This document shows, piece after piece, positions 30,237-40,150 of a DNA stretch of 59,134 nt (positions are counted from its first letter, which is position 1; each line of letters begins with the position of its first letter). Both the position numbers and the translations under genes were made by a program. The notes under the pieces were generated by a model. That model worked only from the letters and a program-made list of their open reading frames with translations. It did no database searches and was not told the origin of the DNA. The DNA is from a virus, in IMG/VR virus record IMGVR_UViG_3300030060_005339, positions 1 through 59,134 of that record. One strand, given 5' to 3'.

Positions 30237-31130
30237 ATGGCAGTAGATTTTAGTTTTTTAGATAATCTTTTTACAGACGAAGATACGACTGATTATACAC
30301 CTGTAGACTTGTTTGATGAAGCTGGCAACTATAATCCTGCTATCGAGGATTATTTAGATAACATTTCAACAGGCTATGATCTAGACTATTCCTATGATCC
30401 TAGTAACTATGGCATAGGTTCTTTTGACATTGGTGATTTTCTAGACATAGATTCTTATATTGACAACAACCCTGTTTTTGATGATGCAGGGAATTATACG
30501 GGTCTTTTCCAGGAATACACAGGTCCAGGCACTGTTGAAGAACAAGTAGCTAATTTTACAGATAATTTTATAAGTAACATGGATCCTTCAGCCTATGATG
30601 AAACTTTACAAGAGCTTTATCCTGGTTTGTATCCAACAGTTGATTTAACTCCTACTGCGCAAGAACCTGGCCTTCTGGATACTCTTTTAGGTTTTTTTGG
30701 TGCGGACAGAAAAGGAGGTAAAAGCAGAGCTCAAGGAATTATGCAAGGAGTTACAGGAGGAATCACAGACTTTGCTAACTCCCCTATAGGACAATTACTT
30801 TTATATAACTACTTAAAAGAACAAAGAAAAGATGATATAAGAGTTCCGATTGGAGCAGAAGCTTATGGCGATCAAGGACTAGGCAGTATGCCTGACTACA
30901 GGGTATTTAATATACAACCCGCACTAATGCCAGGTGTAGGCTACGCTAACGCTCCTCCACCAGAAATGAAACACGGTGGTATGCACGGTGCTGGCAAAGA
31001 CGATGGTCCTGGAGACATTACTCTAGCAAGATTAGAACCAGGTGAATTTGTCATGACAAGAAAAGCTACTGATAACATTGGTGCTAAAAATCTATACAAT
31101 TTAATGAAACAAGCAGAGAGGATGGGATAA
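30237..31130 (+). CDS. Acidic virion-associated protein, 297 aa
   Basis: I start at ATG 30237 (MAVDFSFLDNLFTDED) after AGAGGG, not at the earlier ATG inside the holin gene. The first 170 residues are very acidic and tyrosine-rich with 'DxxGNY' units. The C-terminus has 'MKHGGMHGAGKDDGPGDITL' and 'LEPGEFVMTRKATDNIGA', a motif widely repeated in phage internal or tail proteins. Probably an internal virion protein. Start of the ejection-protein group. Confidence 0.66.
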   Translation: MAVDFSFLDNLFTDEDTTDYTPVDLFDEAGNYNPAIEDYLDNISTGYDLDYSYDPSNYGIGSFDIGDFLDIDSYIDNNPVFDDAGNYTGLFQEYTGPGTVEEQVANFTDNFISNMDPSAYDETLQELYPGLYPTVDLTPTAQEPGLLDTLLGFFGADRKGGKSRAQGIMQGVTGGITDFANSPIGQLLLYNYLKEQRKDDIRVPIGAEAYGDQGLGSMPDYRVFNIQPALMPGVGYANAPPPEMKHGGMHGAGKDDGPGDITLARLEPGEFVMTRKATDNIGAKNLYNLMKQAERMG

Positions 31131-32335
31131 TGTCAGTTAATCCAAGTTTTTTTAGTGGAACAGCAGTAGGAGGTGGACCTACAACTACTGGTAGATATGA
31201 AGAGCCGTATGCTCAGGCCATGCGTCGTGGATTTTTGGAATCCTCATTCGGTTTAGCACAAACACCAACACCAGTTCCTGTTAAACAAGTAGCAGGACTT
31301 GATCCGTACGAGAGGCAGGCCAGAGCATTAGCTGGCGGCCTTGGTGGGTTTACACCATACATACAACAAGGCGGACAGATGATGCAAGAAGGCTTAGGCG
31401 TTGCACGTCAAGGACAAGGAGCTTTGGCTGGAGCACAAGACATGTATGGTCAAGGCACAGAATTAGTAGGACAAGGCACAGGACTATACGGATTAGGCAC
31501 ACAGTTAACTGGGCAAGCTTCTGATTACTTTAGGCCAGGAGCTGCTAGTGCTTTTTACAATCCTTACGAACAAGATGTTGTACAACAAACATTAAGAGAC
31601 CTACAAGAACAAAGCGCAAAACAAGGCATTGCTGATAGAACACAAGCTGTAAGCAGAGGAGCGTTTGGAGGTTCTCGTGGCAGATTGATGGAACAAGAAA
31701 GAGAAAGAGCATTTGGCAGAGGCGCAGCGGAAGCTATTGGAGACATTAGAAGAAAAGGTTTTGAAGGTGCAAGAAGTGCTGCAATGACAGCAGGTCAAGG
31801 ACTAGGACGACTAGGCGGCCAACTTGGAACATTTGGTTCAGGGCTAGGAAACTTAGGCGGACAACTTGGGCAGTTTGGTTCTGGTCTATCCAACGTAGCT
31901 GGGCAATATGGTAATTTAGGAAGAGACATTGGACAATTTGGAACTGGTTTTGCTGGTCTTGGAACTACTGGTCAAAGTAATCTGCTAAGACAAATTAACG
32001 CTCTTGAAGGATTAGGCAGAACAGGCAGAGGCATACAAGATCAAATGTACGGAGCTCAGTTTGATGCAGCTGATAGACTAGCCTTAGAACCCAGACAACG
32101 TTTAGCTGGCTTACAAAGTGCATTATCATTATTGCCAAAAACTTATGCTACCACTACGTTTAATCCTATAGCCAATACTTATGATCCTATGAGAGGTATT
32201 ATGGATCTTCTTGGCGGAGGCAACATAAACCTACCAGGCGTAGATCAAACACCTGTTTCTACACAACCTGCTAGACAACCTAATCAACTTGAACAGTTAG
32301 CGCAAATTCTTCAATTATTCGGAGGCTTAGGTTAA
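31130..32335 (+). CDS. Internal virion / ejection protein, 401 aa
   Basis: Gln/Gly-rich repeats (GQGTELVGQGTGLYGLGTQL; QFGSGLSNVAGQYGNLG) flank a conserved helical centre, 'FYNPYEQDVVQQTLRDLQEQ', followed by 'QAVSRGAFGGSRGRLMEQER'. That centre is a signature of ejection proteins in marine podoviruses. These proteins leave the capsid with the DNA and help build a channel across the envelope. One-base overlaps on both sides. Confidence 0.72.
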   Translation: MSVNPSFFSGTAVGGGPTTTGRYEEPYAQAMRRGFLESSFGLAQTPTPVPVKQVAGLDPYERQARALAGGLGGFTPYIQQGGQMMQEGLGVARQGQGALAGAQDMYGQGTELVGQGTGLYGLGTQLTGQASDYFRPGAASAFYNPYEQDVVQQTLRDLQEQSAKQGIADRTQAVSRGAFGGSRGRLMEQERERAFGRGAAEAIGDIRRKGFEGARSAAMTAGQGLGRLGGQLGTFGSGLGNLGGQLGQFGSGLSNVAGQYGNLGRDIGQFGTGFAGLGTTGQSNLLRQINALEGLGRTGRGIQDQMYGAQFDAADRLALEPRQRLAGLQSALSLLPKTYATTTFNPIANTYDPMRGIMDLLGGGNINLPGVDQTPVSTQPARQPNQLEQLAQILQLFGGLG

Positions 32336-33753
32336 TGCACGAGCAGTGGAAAAAAAGAAAGATGTTCTCTAATAGAGAGCAAGGTATTATGTCTGGCCTT
32401 GATCCTGTACCCATGGTACAAGGTGGCTACGTGCCTTACCCTGGTATCGACTTTGGTATCGAAGTGCCTTACCCTGGTATCGACATGGGAGGCATAGTAC
32501 CTCCACATACACATCCAGAATATGTAAGGCGCGCAGAAGGTAAAGATCTGGGTCCAAACGCTCTTTTGCTCGGCGGTCCTAAAATGCAAACAGGCGGTGT
32601 CGTCCCTCAACCACAGTTATTCGAAGAAGGTGATGCCGAAGTTAACGATGCACTAAATAGTCTGGCCAGCATTACTAAACCAGATGTCCCTGATATGCCA
32701 ATACCTATGATGGACGAGAAGGTAGAGGTCAAAGAAGAAGTAACGGAGGACCAAGGACCTGATGGTTACAGAAAAGCTGTGGACGAATTAAAAGTTAATT
32801 TTAGAGAAGAAATAAAAAGTTATGTAGCCAAAAGTGGCGGAGAAGATTTAGAAACCTATTTAAAAAATATGGGAAGACTTTACCGAAGTAAACTTGCGGA
32901 GCTTAAAGAAAAATACAGAGTTACAGAATATTCACCAGACGAAGAGTTAATATCGAAAGATTTTTTAGAAGAGATTATTCCAGGAATGACGACTGGAACC
33001 TTGGTTTATTCACCAGAAGAAATAGCGAAAGCTAAAGAGATAGTGGATTCTTTAGGAATTAATTTAACACCACAAGAATTTTTAAGTTTACCTGCGGACC
33101 AACAAGAAGATTTTAAAAATGTTTTTCTTGTCCAGAAAGCGCAAATGACTGGAACACCTACAAGTGCAACACTTGATACTACTAATCTAACAAATCTTTT
33201 AAAAGAAAGAAGAGCGTTAGCAGGAGAGGCAGGAAGAGCAGCTCGCGCAAACGTAGCTACAGTTGGATCTCCTTCTGGCAGATACCTTGCTGGACTAGCT
33301 GCAGGAAGAGCAGCAGAAACAGCAGCGTTGGACAAAGCCTTGGCAGGAGAAATAGATTTAGAAACAGCATTGATTAACGCACAAGCAAGAGCAGGCAGCG
33401 GAACAAATATGCCCAAACTAACTGAATATCAAAGAAATCTTTTGACGGGAAGAGACGATGATGTAAGCGGGTTGGATGATGAATTTTACGAAAAAGCCTA
33501 CACAGATTTATTAAAACCAGATACTTATGGGAAAGTTCGTTCGGCTTCAGATGCTCTGGCTATTTTTGTTTCTTTATACAGAAAAGTACCACCTAGTAGA
33601 GCTGCAGAGTTTCTAGGGAAAAAAGATATTGGTGGTGTACCTGTAAGTTTTGAAAACTTTTTAAGTAGTTTGTATCGAACTAAACCTGAACTAACTAGAG
33701 ACGAATTACAACAACAAATTTTAACTTGGTTAAAAGCACCACCAGCTACTTAA
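32335..33753 (+). CDS. Internal virion / ejection protein, 472 aa
   Basis: The N-terminal 100 residues carry 'VPYPGID' twice (21-base exact DNA repeats at 32431-32451 and 32464-32484) and xxGGV motifs (MVQGGYVP; MQTGGVVP). The rest is helical with 'LLKERRALAGEAGRAARANV' and 'SGRYLAGLAAGRAAETAALD'. Fits the medium ejection protein of short-tailed phages. Ends 15 bases before the giant protein. A re-start at M20 (MSGLDPVP) is possible. Confidence 0.66.
   Translation: MHEQWKKRKMFSNREQGIMSGLDPVPMVQGGYVPYPGIDFGIEVPYPGIDMGGIVPPHTHPEYVRRAEGKDLGPNALLLGGPKMQTGGVVPQPQLFEEGDAEVNDALNSLASITKPDVPDMPIPMMDEKVEVKEEVTEDQGPDGYRKAVDELKVNFREEIKSYVAKSGGEDLETYLKNMGRLYRSKLAELKEKYRVTEYSPDEELISKDFLEEIIPGMTTGTLVYSPEEIAKAKEIVDSLGINLTPQEFLSLPADQQEDFKNVFLVQKAQMTGTPTSATLDTTNLTNLLKERRALAGEAGRAARANVATVGSPSGRYLAGLAAGRAAETAALDKALAGEIDLETALINAQARAGSGTNMPKLTEYQRNLLTGRDDDVSGLDDEFYEKAYTDLLKPDTYGKVRSASDALAIFVSLYRKVPPSRAAEFLGKKDIGGVPVSFENFLSSLYRTKPELTRDELQQQILTWLKAPPAT
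32431..32484 (+). repeat. Two 21-bp direct repeats, period 33
   Basis: The identical 21-mers at 32431-32451 and 32464-32484 encode VPYPGID. Perfect identity at silent sites suggests a recent in-frame duplication. Confidence 0.85.
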
Positions 33754-33768
33754 ACTTAGGAGAAAATT

Positions 33769-36700
33769 ATGTCCGTTTCTCCAGAAGAATTAACAAAAGA
33801 AGAAGAAGAAAAACTACAAAATTTTTTTAAAAATAGTCTTAATTTATCCGAAGAAGAAGAAACTATTGAACAAACTTCTGTTGAAGAATCGGAACAAAGT
33901 AACTACCCTATTTTAGACGCATTAGAGCAAACGCCAGTAACGTATTCTCCAGCTGGACAAATAGCATTAGGAGCAGCTCGTCTTGGTAAACGTTTGTATG
34001 GAGGCTTTCAAGGCCTTGCAGGATCTTTTCAAAGAACTGGAGCAGTTACTGCAGAGAAGTTAGGGTTTCAAGAACAAGCAAAAAATTTACGTGAAGCATC
34101 AGACTTGAACCGAGAACAAGCAGCTGAGACTGTGTATAAAAATAAATATGGAGACACAGGGCTTGAACAATTTAAAAATCTGGAAGATGAAAATTGGTGG
34201 ATCGATACTATAGGTGCTGTGATACCAGGGTCTATTCCTTTTTTAACAGGAGCAGCAACTGGAGGGTATTCTACATTAAAAATGACAAGAAATCCTTATG
34301 CAGCGTTAGTGGGTGCTATGGGAGGCGGGGCATTAGCTGTATATGCTCAATCTTATGGAGACGCGTATGACGAGTATTTAGAAAAATTTCCTAATGATAT
34401 TGAAGGAGCTTCCGACTATGCTTTTAATGTTTCTGGACTATCTTCTCTTATAAATGCAGCAAGCATACCGCTTAGTTTTATTGGTCTTGGTACAGCTCCC
34501 TTAAAACATTATTTAATACAAGCCATGCTACAAGGAAGTATTGGAAGCACAGATACAACAACACAAAACTATCAAGCTAAAAGTTATGGTGTAGATCCAG
34601 ACAGAGATTTAAGTACAGGACTTGCACCTAGTTTTGTAGGAGAAGCAATAGCCGAAGCACCTATTTTAACAAGCACTGTGCGTAAAGCATCCGAAATAGT
34701 TGAAAGATCACCAGAAGAACAAGCTCAAGAAATTCAAGAACAAGCTGAGGCTGAAAGAGACAATATTGAAGATCAAGCAGAACGAGCAGTTAAATTTAGA
34801 TTAAAAAATATTGCTGAAAAATATGCTGAAAGAAAAGGTTTACCTTACGACAAAGACATAAAAGATCTAGAACGAAATGAACTGTTAGAAATAATAGAAG
34901 AAGAAAAATTAGAAATAAGAACTGTTCCTGAAGAATCATCTGAGTCTCTCTATAATAAAATAGTTGAAAGTATAGAAACTCAAGCTATGCAAGAACGAAT
35001 AAAACATCGTCAAAGAGGTTTAGTAGGTTCTAAACAAACGTTAGATGATTTAGAAAAAGAACAAAAAATGATTTTAGACGAAATGTCTCCTGAACAATTA
35101 GCAGATGAAATAGAAAAAGATTTTGGTTCTCCTGAGGTGTATAGAAGTTGGGCTTTGGACCAAGGAGCTTTAGCTTTTGATCCCGAAGAAAGTTCTTCAA
35201 ATTATGAACAAGACAAAGCTGCTTTAGCAAGAGCCAAAGCTACTGTTTTGTTTGATCGAAGAAGAAAACCTTTATGGGTTGTAGGAAGAGACAAAATTGA
35301 CACTTTAGTTGAAGAGTATAAAAACCAACATACGGTTGAAGAGTTAAGAGAAATGGTATATGAATTTTATACACCAGAAGAACTAACGCTTAGACAAGGA
35401 ACCGATACTCAACGAGCAGGAACGCAATTTGAAGACGCTCCTGCTTTAACTAAAGGAGAGCTTACTGCAGACGAAGCAGCTCTTTTACTAGCTGAACTAC
35501 AAGGAATTATTGATAATCAAAATGAAAAATTAAACTTAACTACGGGAACATCTTTTTTAGGCAAACGAAAAAGTTTTCTTAAAAGAGTGCAGTTCAGCCC
35601 CCAAGAACAAACAGAAAAAGAATTAATATTTAAAGAACATATAGCACCAAATGGAAATGCTTTAACAGCTAAAATTGAAGTGCCTGTTCCAGAAGGAAGT
35701 CAAGAAAAACCCATTGTTATATCTTTTAGACGAAGAGGATTAGATGTAGAAGGAACGTTAGCAGAACAAATGGCCTCTGGAGGAGCTAACTTAGTAGCCG
35801 TAAGAGCAGAAGGAGTTCCAGAAGAAGGTGTTATAGGAAAAACTATTCAAGAACTAAGAGATAGTTTTCCTGAATCCTACATAAAAGAATTTGAAATTCC
35901 TATTAATAGATCTCCTCACGTCAGACAAAACGGAACAGTAGATCGAATACTTGGCATGTATAACCGTATGGCTAGACCTTTAATGTCTACAGGAGCCATG
36001 GTCGGAGGTCGTTACAAACAACTACAAGGCAGACTAAAATCCATGGATCAATTTGCTCAATATATAGGATTAGAAGTGGAAAGAGCTATATTAAAAGCTA
36101 TAGATAAAGGAGAAGTAACTAACAAAGAGGAAGCCGATAAACTATTAATGGCGTTTCTTAGAAAGACAGGAGCTAGAGTTACGCTTACAGAAGAGGATAA
36201 AAGTAAATACAAAAAAGAAATTGAACGTTTAGAAAGAAGTAGATACGACAGCGACAACAGAGGCAACACAGCACGACAAAATCAAATAGAAGACGAAATA
36301 TCTCGTTTAGAAATAGCGCAAGAAGGCATTCAAGAAGAATCTGTTGTTCTTCAGCAATTACCAGAAAGCTTACGTAAAGTAGCTGCAGAAGTTCGCACAG
36401 GAATAGATTCATTGTCACAAAGATTATTAGACGAATTGCCTAGAGGGTTTTTAGACGCAGAACAAAGACAAGTTATTGAAGAAAATTTAAACAGATACGT
36501 CACTAGATCATTTGCTATTTTTGAACCTAAGTTAGGATTTAATCCAGCTTTTATGAAAAAATTTGGCACTTTTTTTGAAAATTCTAAGAAAGCACAAGAA
36601 CTTTATGAACGAGGTGTAGTAGCAATGGAAAGCGAACTTAAAGATAATCTTCCTGATTATGAAGCTCGTGTTATAAGAGAAAATAGAACTGCTACTCCAG

Positions 36701-39258
36701 AAGAAGTGCAACAAGAAGCAAGAAAAATTTTACGAGAAGAAGCAGAAGCAAAAGTAGATGAAATTATTAATACAGCTATGTATCAAAATGCGTATGATGT
36801 AATGCACTTAGCTGGTTTAAAAAAACCTCACAATGCAAAAACAGGGTTTTTAAAAGCAGAAGGATTATTATCAGAAAAAGGTTTTATTCCTTATGCAATT
36901 AGACAGTTGATGGGCGAAATAAATGAAGCTAATTTAGTAGCAGCTACGTCTTTTGCTAGAATTGCAAAATTAATTGAAACACAAAATTTTTATTCAGAGT
37001 TAATTAGAATAAATGATATGCCTGGAGAAATGTGGTTTTCTCCCCAACTCATACCAGGTAGTTATGAAGTAAAAATAGAAACAGAAGATTCTTTAAATCC
37101 TTTAAATGGTTACTACACGACTCAAGATATGTATGAAGCTGTGGTGGACAGATACAACCCAGCGGACCACCAAAACATAGTTTGGAATACATACGTTGCA
37201 TTGTTTGGAGGAGCACAAGCTTTAACTCAATATGGAATGATTGTTATAAGTCCAGGAACACAAATGAGAAACATTTATGGCGCAGCCATGATGTTATTAT
37301 TTAATGGCCACGTAGGAGCAGATTATAGTGAAGCTACCCGTGTAATTATGCAGGATATTTTTGGAAACAGTGAAGTTAAAGAAGGAGATCCCGAAGCTTT
37401 AGCTGCTAAACGTAAAATGGACGAGTTAGGTGTAACTACTACAGCTGCTCAACTTGGCGATACTCTTGGTGTATTAAGTCAAATTAGAGATGGAGGTATA
37501 AAAAGCGTAGGGCAATTTGTCGATATAATGTATGCTCTTAGAGAAACACCTGTTGGACAAGGTATTGACAAAACTCTTGGCGCAGCCAACAGACTAGCTA
37601 GAAAAACTTATGCAGCCACAGACGATTATTTTAAAATTCTTGCTTTTGGAAGCGAAAGATTAAAATTAAAAACACTTTTAAATAATCTACAAGATCAAAA
37701 TGGTAATGTTTTACCTGACGAAATAAAATTAAACATATTAAGAGAATTTGCTGAATCCATGACTTCTAAAAGCGACTTTGGAGGCATGGCGTACAGTCAA
37801 AATTTAAGAAATATTTTACGAAACGTAACTACTTTAGAAGATTACATAGACAATCTTGCAGCTTATTTAGTAAGAAATACAATGCCTAACTATGATTATG
37901 TAGGGCGATTTGCTGAGTATATAAGGCTTTTACCTTACGGTAATTTTATTGCGTTTCCTACAGAAATACTTAGAACGTCAGCTAACTCTGCTCTTTTTAC
38001 AAAACGTTTAGCAAGTTACAGAATATCTGATGAATTAATGCAGCAAGGAAACATAGCTAAAGAAACCATTTTGTTGTCTAGAAAAGAAGATCAAGCACTT
38101 TTTAAAGTAAATCCTAGACCATTTAAAAGTATGGCAATGAAAAGATTAATTGGAGGAGCGTTTGCTGGAGGGGGAGCAGTCGCATTAACGCAAACAATGG
38201 GTCAACTTTTATTTAATGTAGATGATGATGAACTAGACGCATTATCTGTTGTAGGAGCTGAGTATTCTAGAAACCAAAATATAATTCCAATGGGATCAAT
38301 TAGATCTAAAGAAGAAGGTGGAGGCACAGTTGGAACAAGTGCTGCATATATAGCTCCTTATGAAAGTTTACACGAACTTTTAAATGTAATTACCAGACAG
38401 TCTTTAAAGGGAGAATACACAGCTGACCCTGTAACACTGGATAATGCTGTAGTTACTTTTGCAATAGAGTTAGCATCTCCTTATACAGACAGATCAATTA
38501 GTCAAAGAGTTATAGACCAACTTAGGATTAATATGGATTTAGATACTTATAAGCCAGTATATCTTGAAGGAGACGACATGGGAGTTCGAGTTATAAAAAT
38601 GGTTAAATTTGCTTTAGATGAAACTCAACCAGGTCTAACACGACAGTTAAGCGATTTAATTTGGTCTTTAGAAGAAGGAGACGCAAGGTTTAACGAATAC
38701 GGTGAAGAAATGTCTGTTATGAGAGCGTTAGCAAAACTAATGGGATTGTCAACAACAAACGTAAACCCAGACAAAAGTTTTCCTTTTGTTCTTAATAACA
38801 GCATTGGAAGATTTAGAAGAGAAGTACCCACAAGTTTTAGGCGAGCGCGAGGCTCAGGAGAAGTTACAGAAGAGATGATTTTAGACATGTTTTATCAATC
38901 TAATTACTACTTTTTTAAAATTCAACAAGAGCTGTATTTTGTTTCTGAACAGTTTAAAAAAGTTAATCTTTCTGATGAACAATATAACAAACAAATGAAA
39001 AGATACGCAGATCAAGCTGGTGTGCCAAAACTTTTTCTCAGTAACATACAACAAGGTGTTTTTACACCTTACATGCCTACTCCAGGAATTGTAAAAAGTT
39101 TTTTTGAAGAAACTGAAAAGAATCAACTTAATCGAACTTGGCCGTTTGACGAAATTAATGATCGACACAAATTTATGATCGACAATAAAATTTCTTTAAC
39201 GGCTAATCCTGATCTGAATCGAGAACTTCGTCTGAATGCTCTAAAGAAGGAAGACTAA
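33769..39258 (+). CDS. Giant internal virion (ejection) protein, 1829 aa
   Basis: After TTAGGAGAAAATT. An acidic head, then hydrophobic glycine-rich segments at about residues 145-290 (IGAVIPGSIPFLTGAATGG; AMGGGALAVYAQSYGDAYDE) and long coiled coils (about 315-440). A helical core is visible as 'LFGGAQALTQYGMIVISPGT', and the C-terminus is positively charged. Giant helical proteins with membrane-active segments at the end of the structural operon are T7 gp16-like ejection proteins. I see no transglycosylase motif I can certify. Its last 56 bases overlap the convergent nuclease gene. Confidence 0.72.
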   Translation: MSVSPEELTKEEEEKLQNFFKNSLNLSEEEETIEQTSVEESEQSNYPILDALEQTPVTYSPAGQIALGAARLGKRLYGGFQGLAGSFQRTGAVTAEKLGFQEQAKNLREASDLNREQAAETVYKNKYGDTGLEQFKNLEDENWWIDTIGAVIPGSIPFLTGAATGGYSTLKMTRNPYAALVGAMGGGALAVYAQSYGDAYDEYLEKFPNDIEGASDYAFNVSGLSSLINAASIPLSFIGLGTAPLKHYLIQAMLQGSIGSTDTTTQNYQAKSYGVDPDRDLSTGLAPSFVGEAIAEAPILTSTVRKASEIVERSPEEQAQEIQEQAEAERDNIEDQAERAVKFRLKNIAEKYAERKGLPYDKDIKDLERNELLEIIEEEKLEIRTVPEESSESLYNKIVESIETQAMQERIKHRQRGLVGSKQTLDDLEKEQKMILDEMSPEQLADEIEKDFGSPEVYRSWALDQGALAFDPEESSSNYEQDKAALARAKATVLFDRRRKPLWVVGRDKIDTLVEEYKNQHTVEELREMVYEFYTPEELTLRQGTDTQRAGTQFEDAPALTKGELTADEAALLLAELQGIIDNQNEKLNLTTGTSFLGKRKSFLKRVQFSPQEQTEKELIFKEHIAPNGNALTAKIEVPVPEGSQEKPIVISFRRRGLDVEGTLAEQMASGGANLVAVRAEGVPEEGVIGKTIQELRDSFPESYIKEFEIPINRSPHVRQNGTVDRILGMYNRMARPLMSTGAMVGGRYKQLQGRLKSMDQFAQYIGLEVERAILKAIDKGEVTNKEEADKLLMAFLRKTGARVTLTEEDKSKYKKEIERLERSRYDSDNRGNTARQNQIEDEISRLEIAQEGIQEESVVLQQLPESLRKVAAEVRTGIDSLSQRLLDELPRGFLDAEQRQVIEENLNRYVTRSFAIFEPKLGFNPAFMKKFGTFFENSKKAQELYERGVVAMESELKDNLPDYEARVIRENRTATPEEVQQEARKILREEAEAKVDEIINTAMYQNAYDVMHLAGLKKPHNAKTGFLKAEGLLSEKGFIPYAIRQLMGEINEANLVAATSFARIAKLIETQNFYSELIRINDMPGEMWFSPQLIPGSYEVKIETEDSLNPLNGYYTTQDMYEAVVDRYNPADHQNIVWNTYVALFGGAQALTQYGMIVISPGTQMRNIYGAAMMLLFNGHVGADYSEATRVIMQDIFGNSEVKEGDPEALAAKRKMDELGVTTTAAQLGDTLGVLSQIRDGGIKSVGQFVDIMYALRETPVGQGIDKTLGAANRLARKTYAATDDYFKILAFGSERLKLKTLLNNLQDQNGNVLPDEIKLNILREFAESMTSKSDFGGMAYSQNLRNILRNVTTLEDYIDNLAAYLVRNTMPNYDYVGRFAEYIRLLPYGNFIAFPTEILRTSANSALFTKRLASYRISDELMQQGNIAKETILLSRKEDQALFKVNPRPFKSMAMKRLIGGAFAGGGAVALTQTMGQLLFNVDDDELDALSVVGAEYSRNQNIIPMGSIRSKEEGGGTVGTSAAYIAPYESLHELLNVITRQSLKGEYTADPVTLDNAVVTFAIELASPYTDRSISQRVIDQLRINMDLDTYKPVYLEGDDMGVRVIKMVKFALDETQPGLTRQLSDLIWSLEEGDARFNEYGEEMSVMRALAKLMGLSTTNVNPDKSFPFVLNNSIGRFRREVPTSFRRARGSGEVTEEMILDMFYQSNYYFFKIQQELYFVSEQFKKVNLSDEQYNKQMKRYADQAGVPKLFLSNIQQGVFTPYMPTPGIVKSFFEETEKNQLNRTWPFDEINDRHKFMIDNKISLTANPDLNRELRLNALKKED

Positions 39259-39928
39259 ACTTTTCTACACGCTCCATCCAAGCTTCGGCAGCTCTTTTAA
39301 ACTCGTCACCTTCAAGAATAAATTCTTGATATAAACAATCTACAGAACACATCATAACAACACCTTTCTGTATGTCAGTGCCGTACAGTTCGTTGTGTGC
39401 AAGTGCGTAGGCAGCTAACTGTTGAAAGTAGTCCCACACCCACTGTCTGCGTTTAGGTTTATTGGTCTGTTTGAAGTCCATGATAGACAGATCGTCATTG
39501 TGCACACCGATCACGTCAGCTTTACCTGCATACTTGTCAGGGTAGTACAAAGATATTTCACAACCGTACACCTGTGATACGTTAGGCAAACCTTGATCCA
39601 TAATTGTACAGGCCATCTTGTAGGCACGTTTCTCTTCTGCGTTTCTAGGTTTGAAGTCCCAGATGTCACCGTTGACCAGCTGCTTCTCTAGGATGTCGTG
39701 CATGTACGATCCCCTAGTTGCAGCTTCTGTTCTGATACGCTCCGCTTCTTCCTCACCTACTTTGTCTATCCACTTTTTCAAGAAGTCCCCTTCTTTAGTG
39801 CCTGACAATATGGTGGTAACAGACGGAAGTTTTACACCGTTGCAGTCGTAGAACCGACCGCTGCGCCTGTCTTCGCTGGAGAACACACCGTACTCGTACG
39901 GAGACTCGTACAGTATTTTATGTTTCAT
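39203..39928 (-). CDS. Cas4/RecB-like PD-(D/E)XK exonuclease, 241 aa
   Basis: 'PSVTTILSGTKEGDFLKKW' and 'RGSYMHDILEK' (H77) are followed by 'YAGKADVIG' (D138), 'SIMDFKQT' (D151, K153) and 'YFQQLAAYALAHN' (Q169, Y174): the full RecB-nuclease motif set. Such enzymes degrade linear DNA, in phages typically host DNA or recombination ends. Last gene of the leftward replication operon. Its 3' end lies antisense to the end of the giant virion gene. Confidence 0.85.
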   Translation of the reverse strand: MKHKILYESPYEYGVFSSEDRRSGRFYDCNGVKLPSVTTILSGTKEGDFLKKWIDKVGEEEAERIRTEAATRGSYMHDILEKQLVNGDIWDFKPRNAEEKRAYKMACTIMDQGLPNVSQVYGCEISLYYPDKYAGKADVIGVHNDDLSIMDFKQTNKPKRRQWVWDYFQQLAAYALAHNELYGTDIQKGVVMMCSVDCLYQEFILEGDEFKRAAEAWMERVEKFSLPSLEHSDEVLDSDQD

Positions 39929-39930
39929 AA

Positions 39931-40101
39931 TTAGCTCTTAGGTACGTCATTCAAGCGTCCGCTTTCAAGATCATCTTGTAATCTTTTAACTGCATACGCA
40001 AACACATTGCTAGTAGGCCTTTCAGTTTTTTCACCGATGTCGGCTGCTACTTCAACAATTTCTTTACGTATAGCTACGCTTTTCCATTTAGTTGTATCCA
40101 T
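39931..40101 (-). CDS. Ribbon-helix-helix-like small protein, 56 aa
   Basis: I start at ATG 40101 (MDTTKWKSVAIRKEIVEVAA) with CAGGAG upstream. 'WKSVAIRKEIVEVAADIGEK' plus 'TSNVFAYAVKRLQDDLES' is a short strand followed by two helices, as in MetJ/Arc-type DNA-binding proteins. A perfect 14-bp palindrome lies 36 bases upstream, a natural operator. It may repress the replication operon's last genes, or itself. Confidence 0.62.
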   Translation of the reverse strand: MDTTKWKSVAIRKEIVEVAADIGEKTERPTSNVFAYAVKRLQDDLESGRLNDVPKS

Positions 40102-40136
40102 TTTTACTCCTGTAGATAACATTATACATTACAATC

Positions 40137-40150
40137 TAAGATATATCTTA
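40137..40150. promoter_or_regulatory. 14-bp perfect palindrome, candidate operator
   Basis: TAAGATATATCTTA overlaps the last codon of the DNA polymerase gene and precedes a minus-strand TATAAT (about 40119-40124) in front of the ribbon-helix-helix gene. Suits a dimeric repressor. Unproven. Confidence 0.45.
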
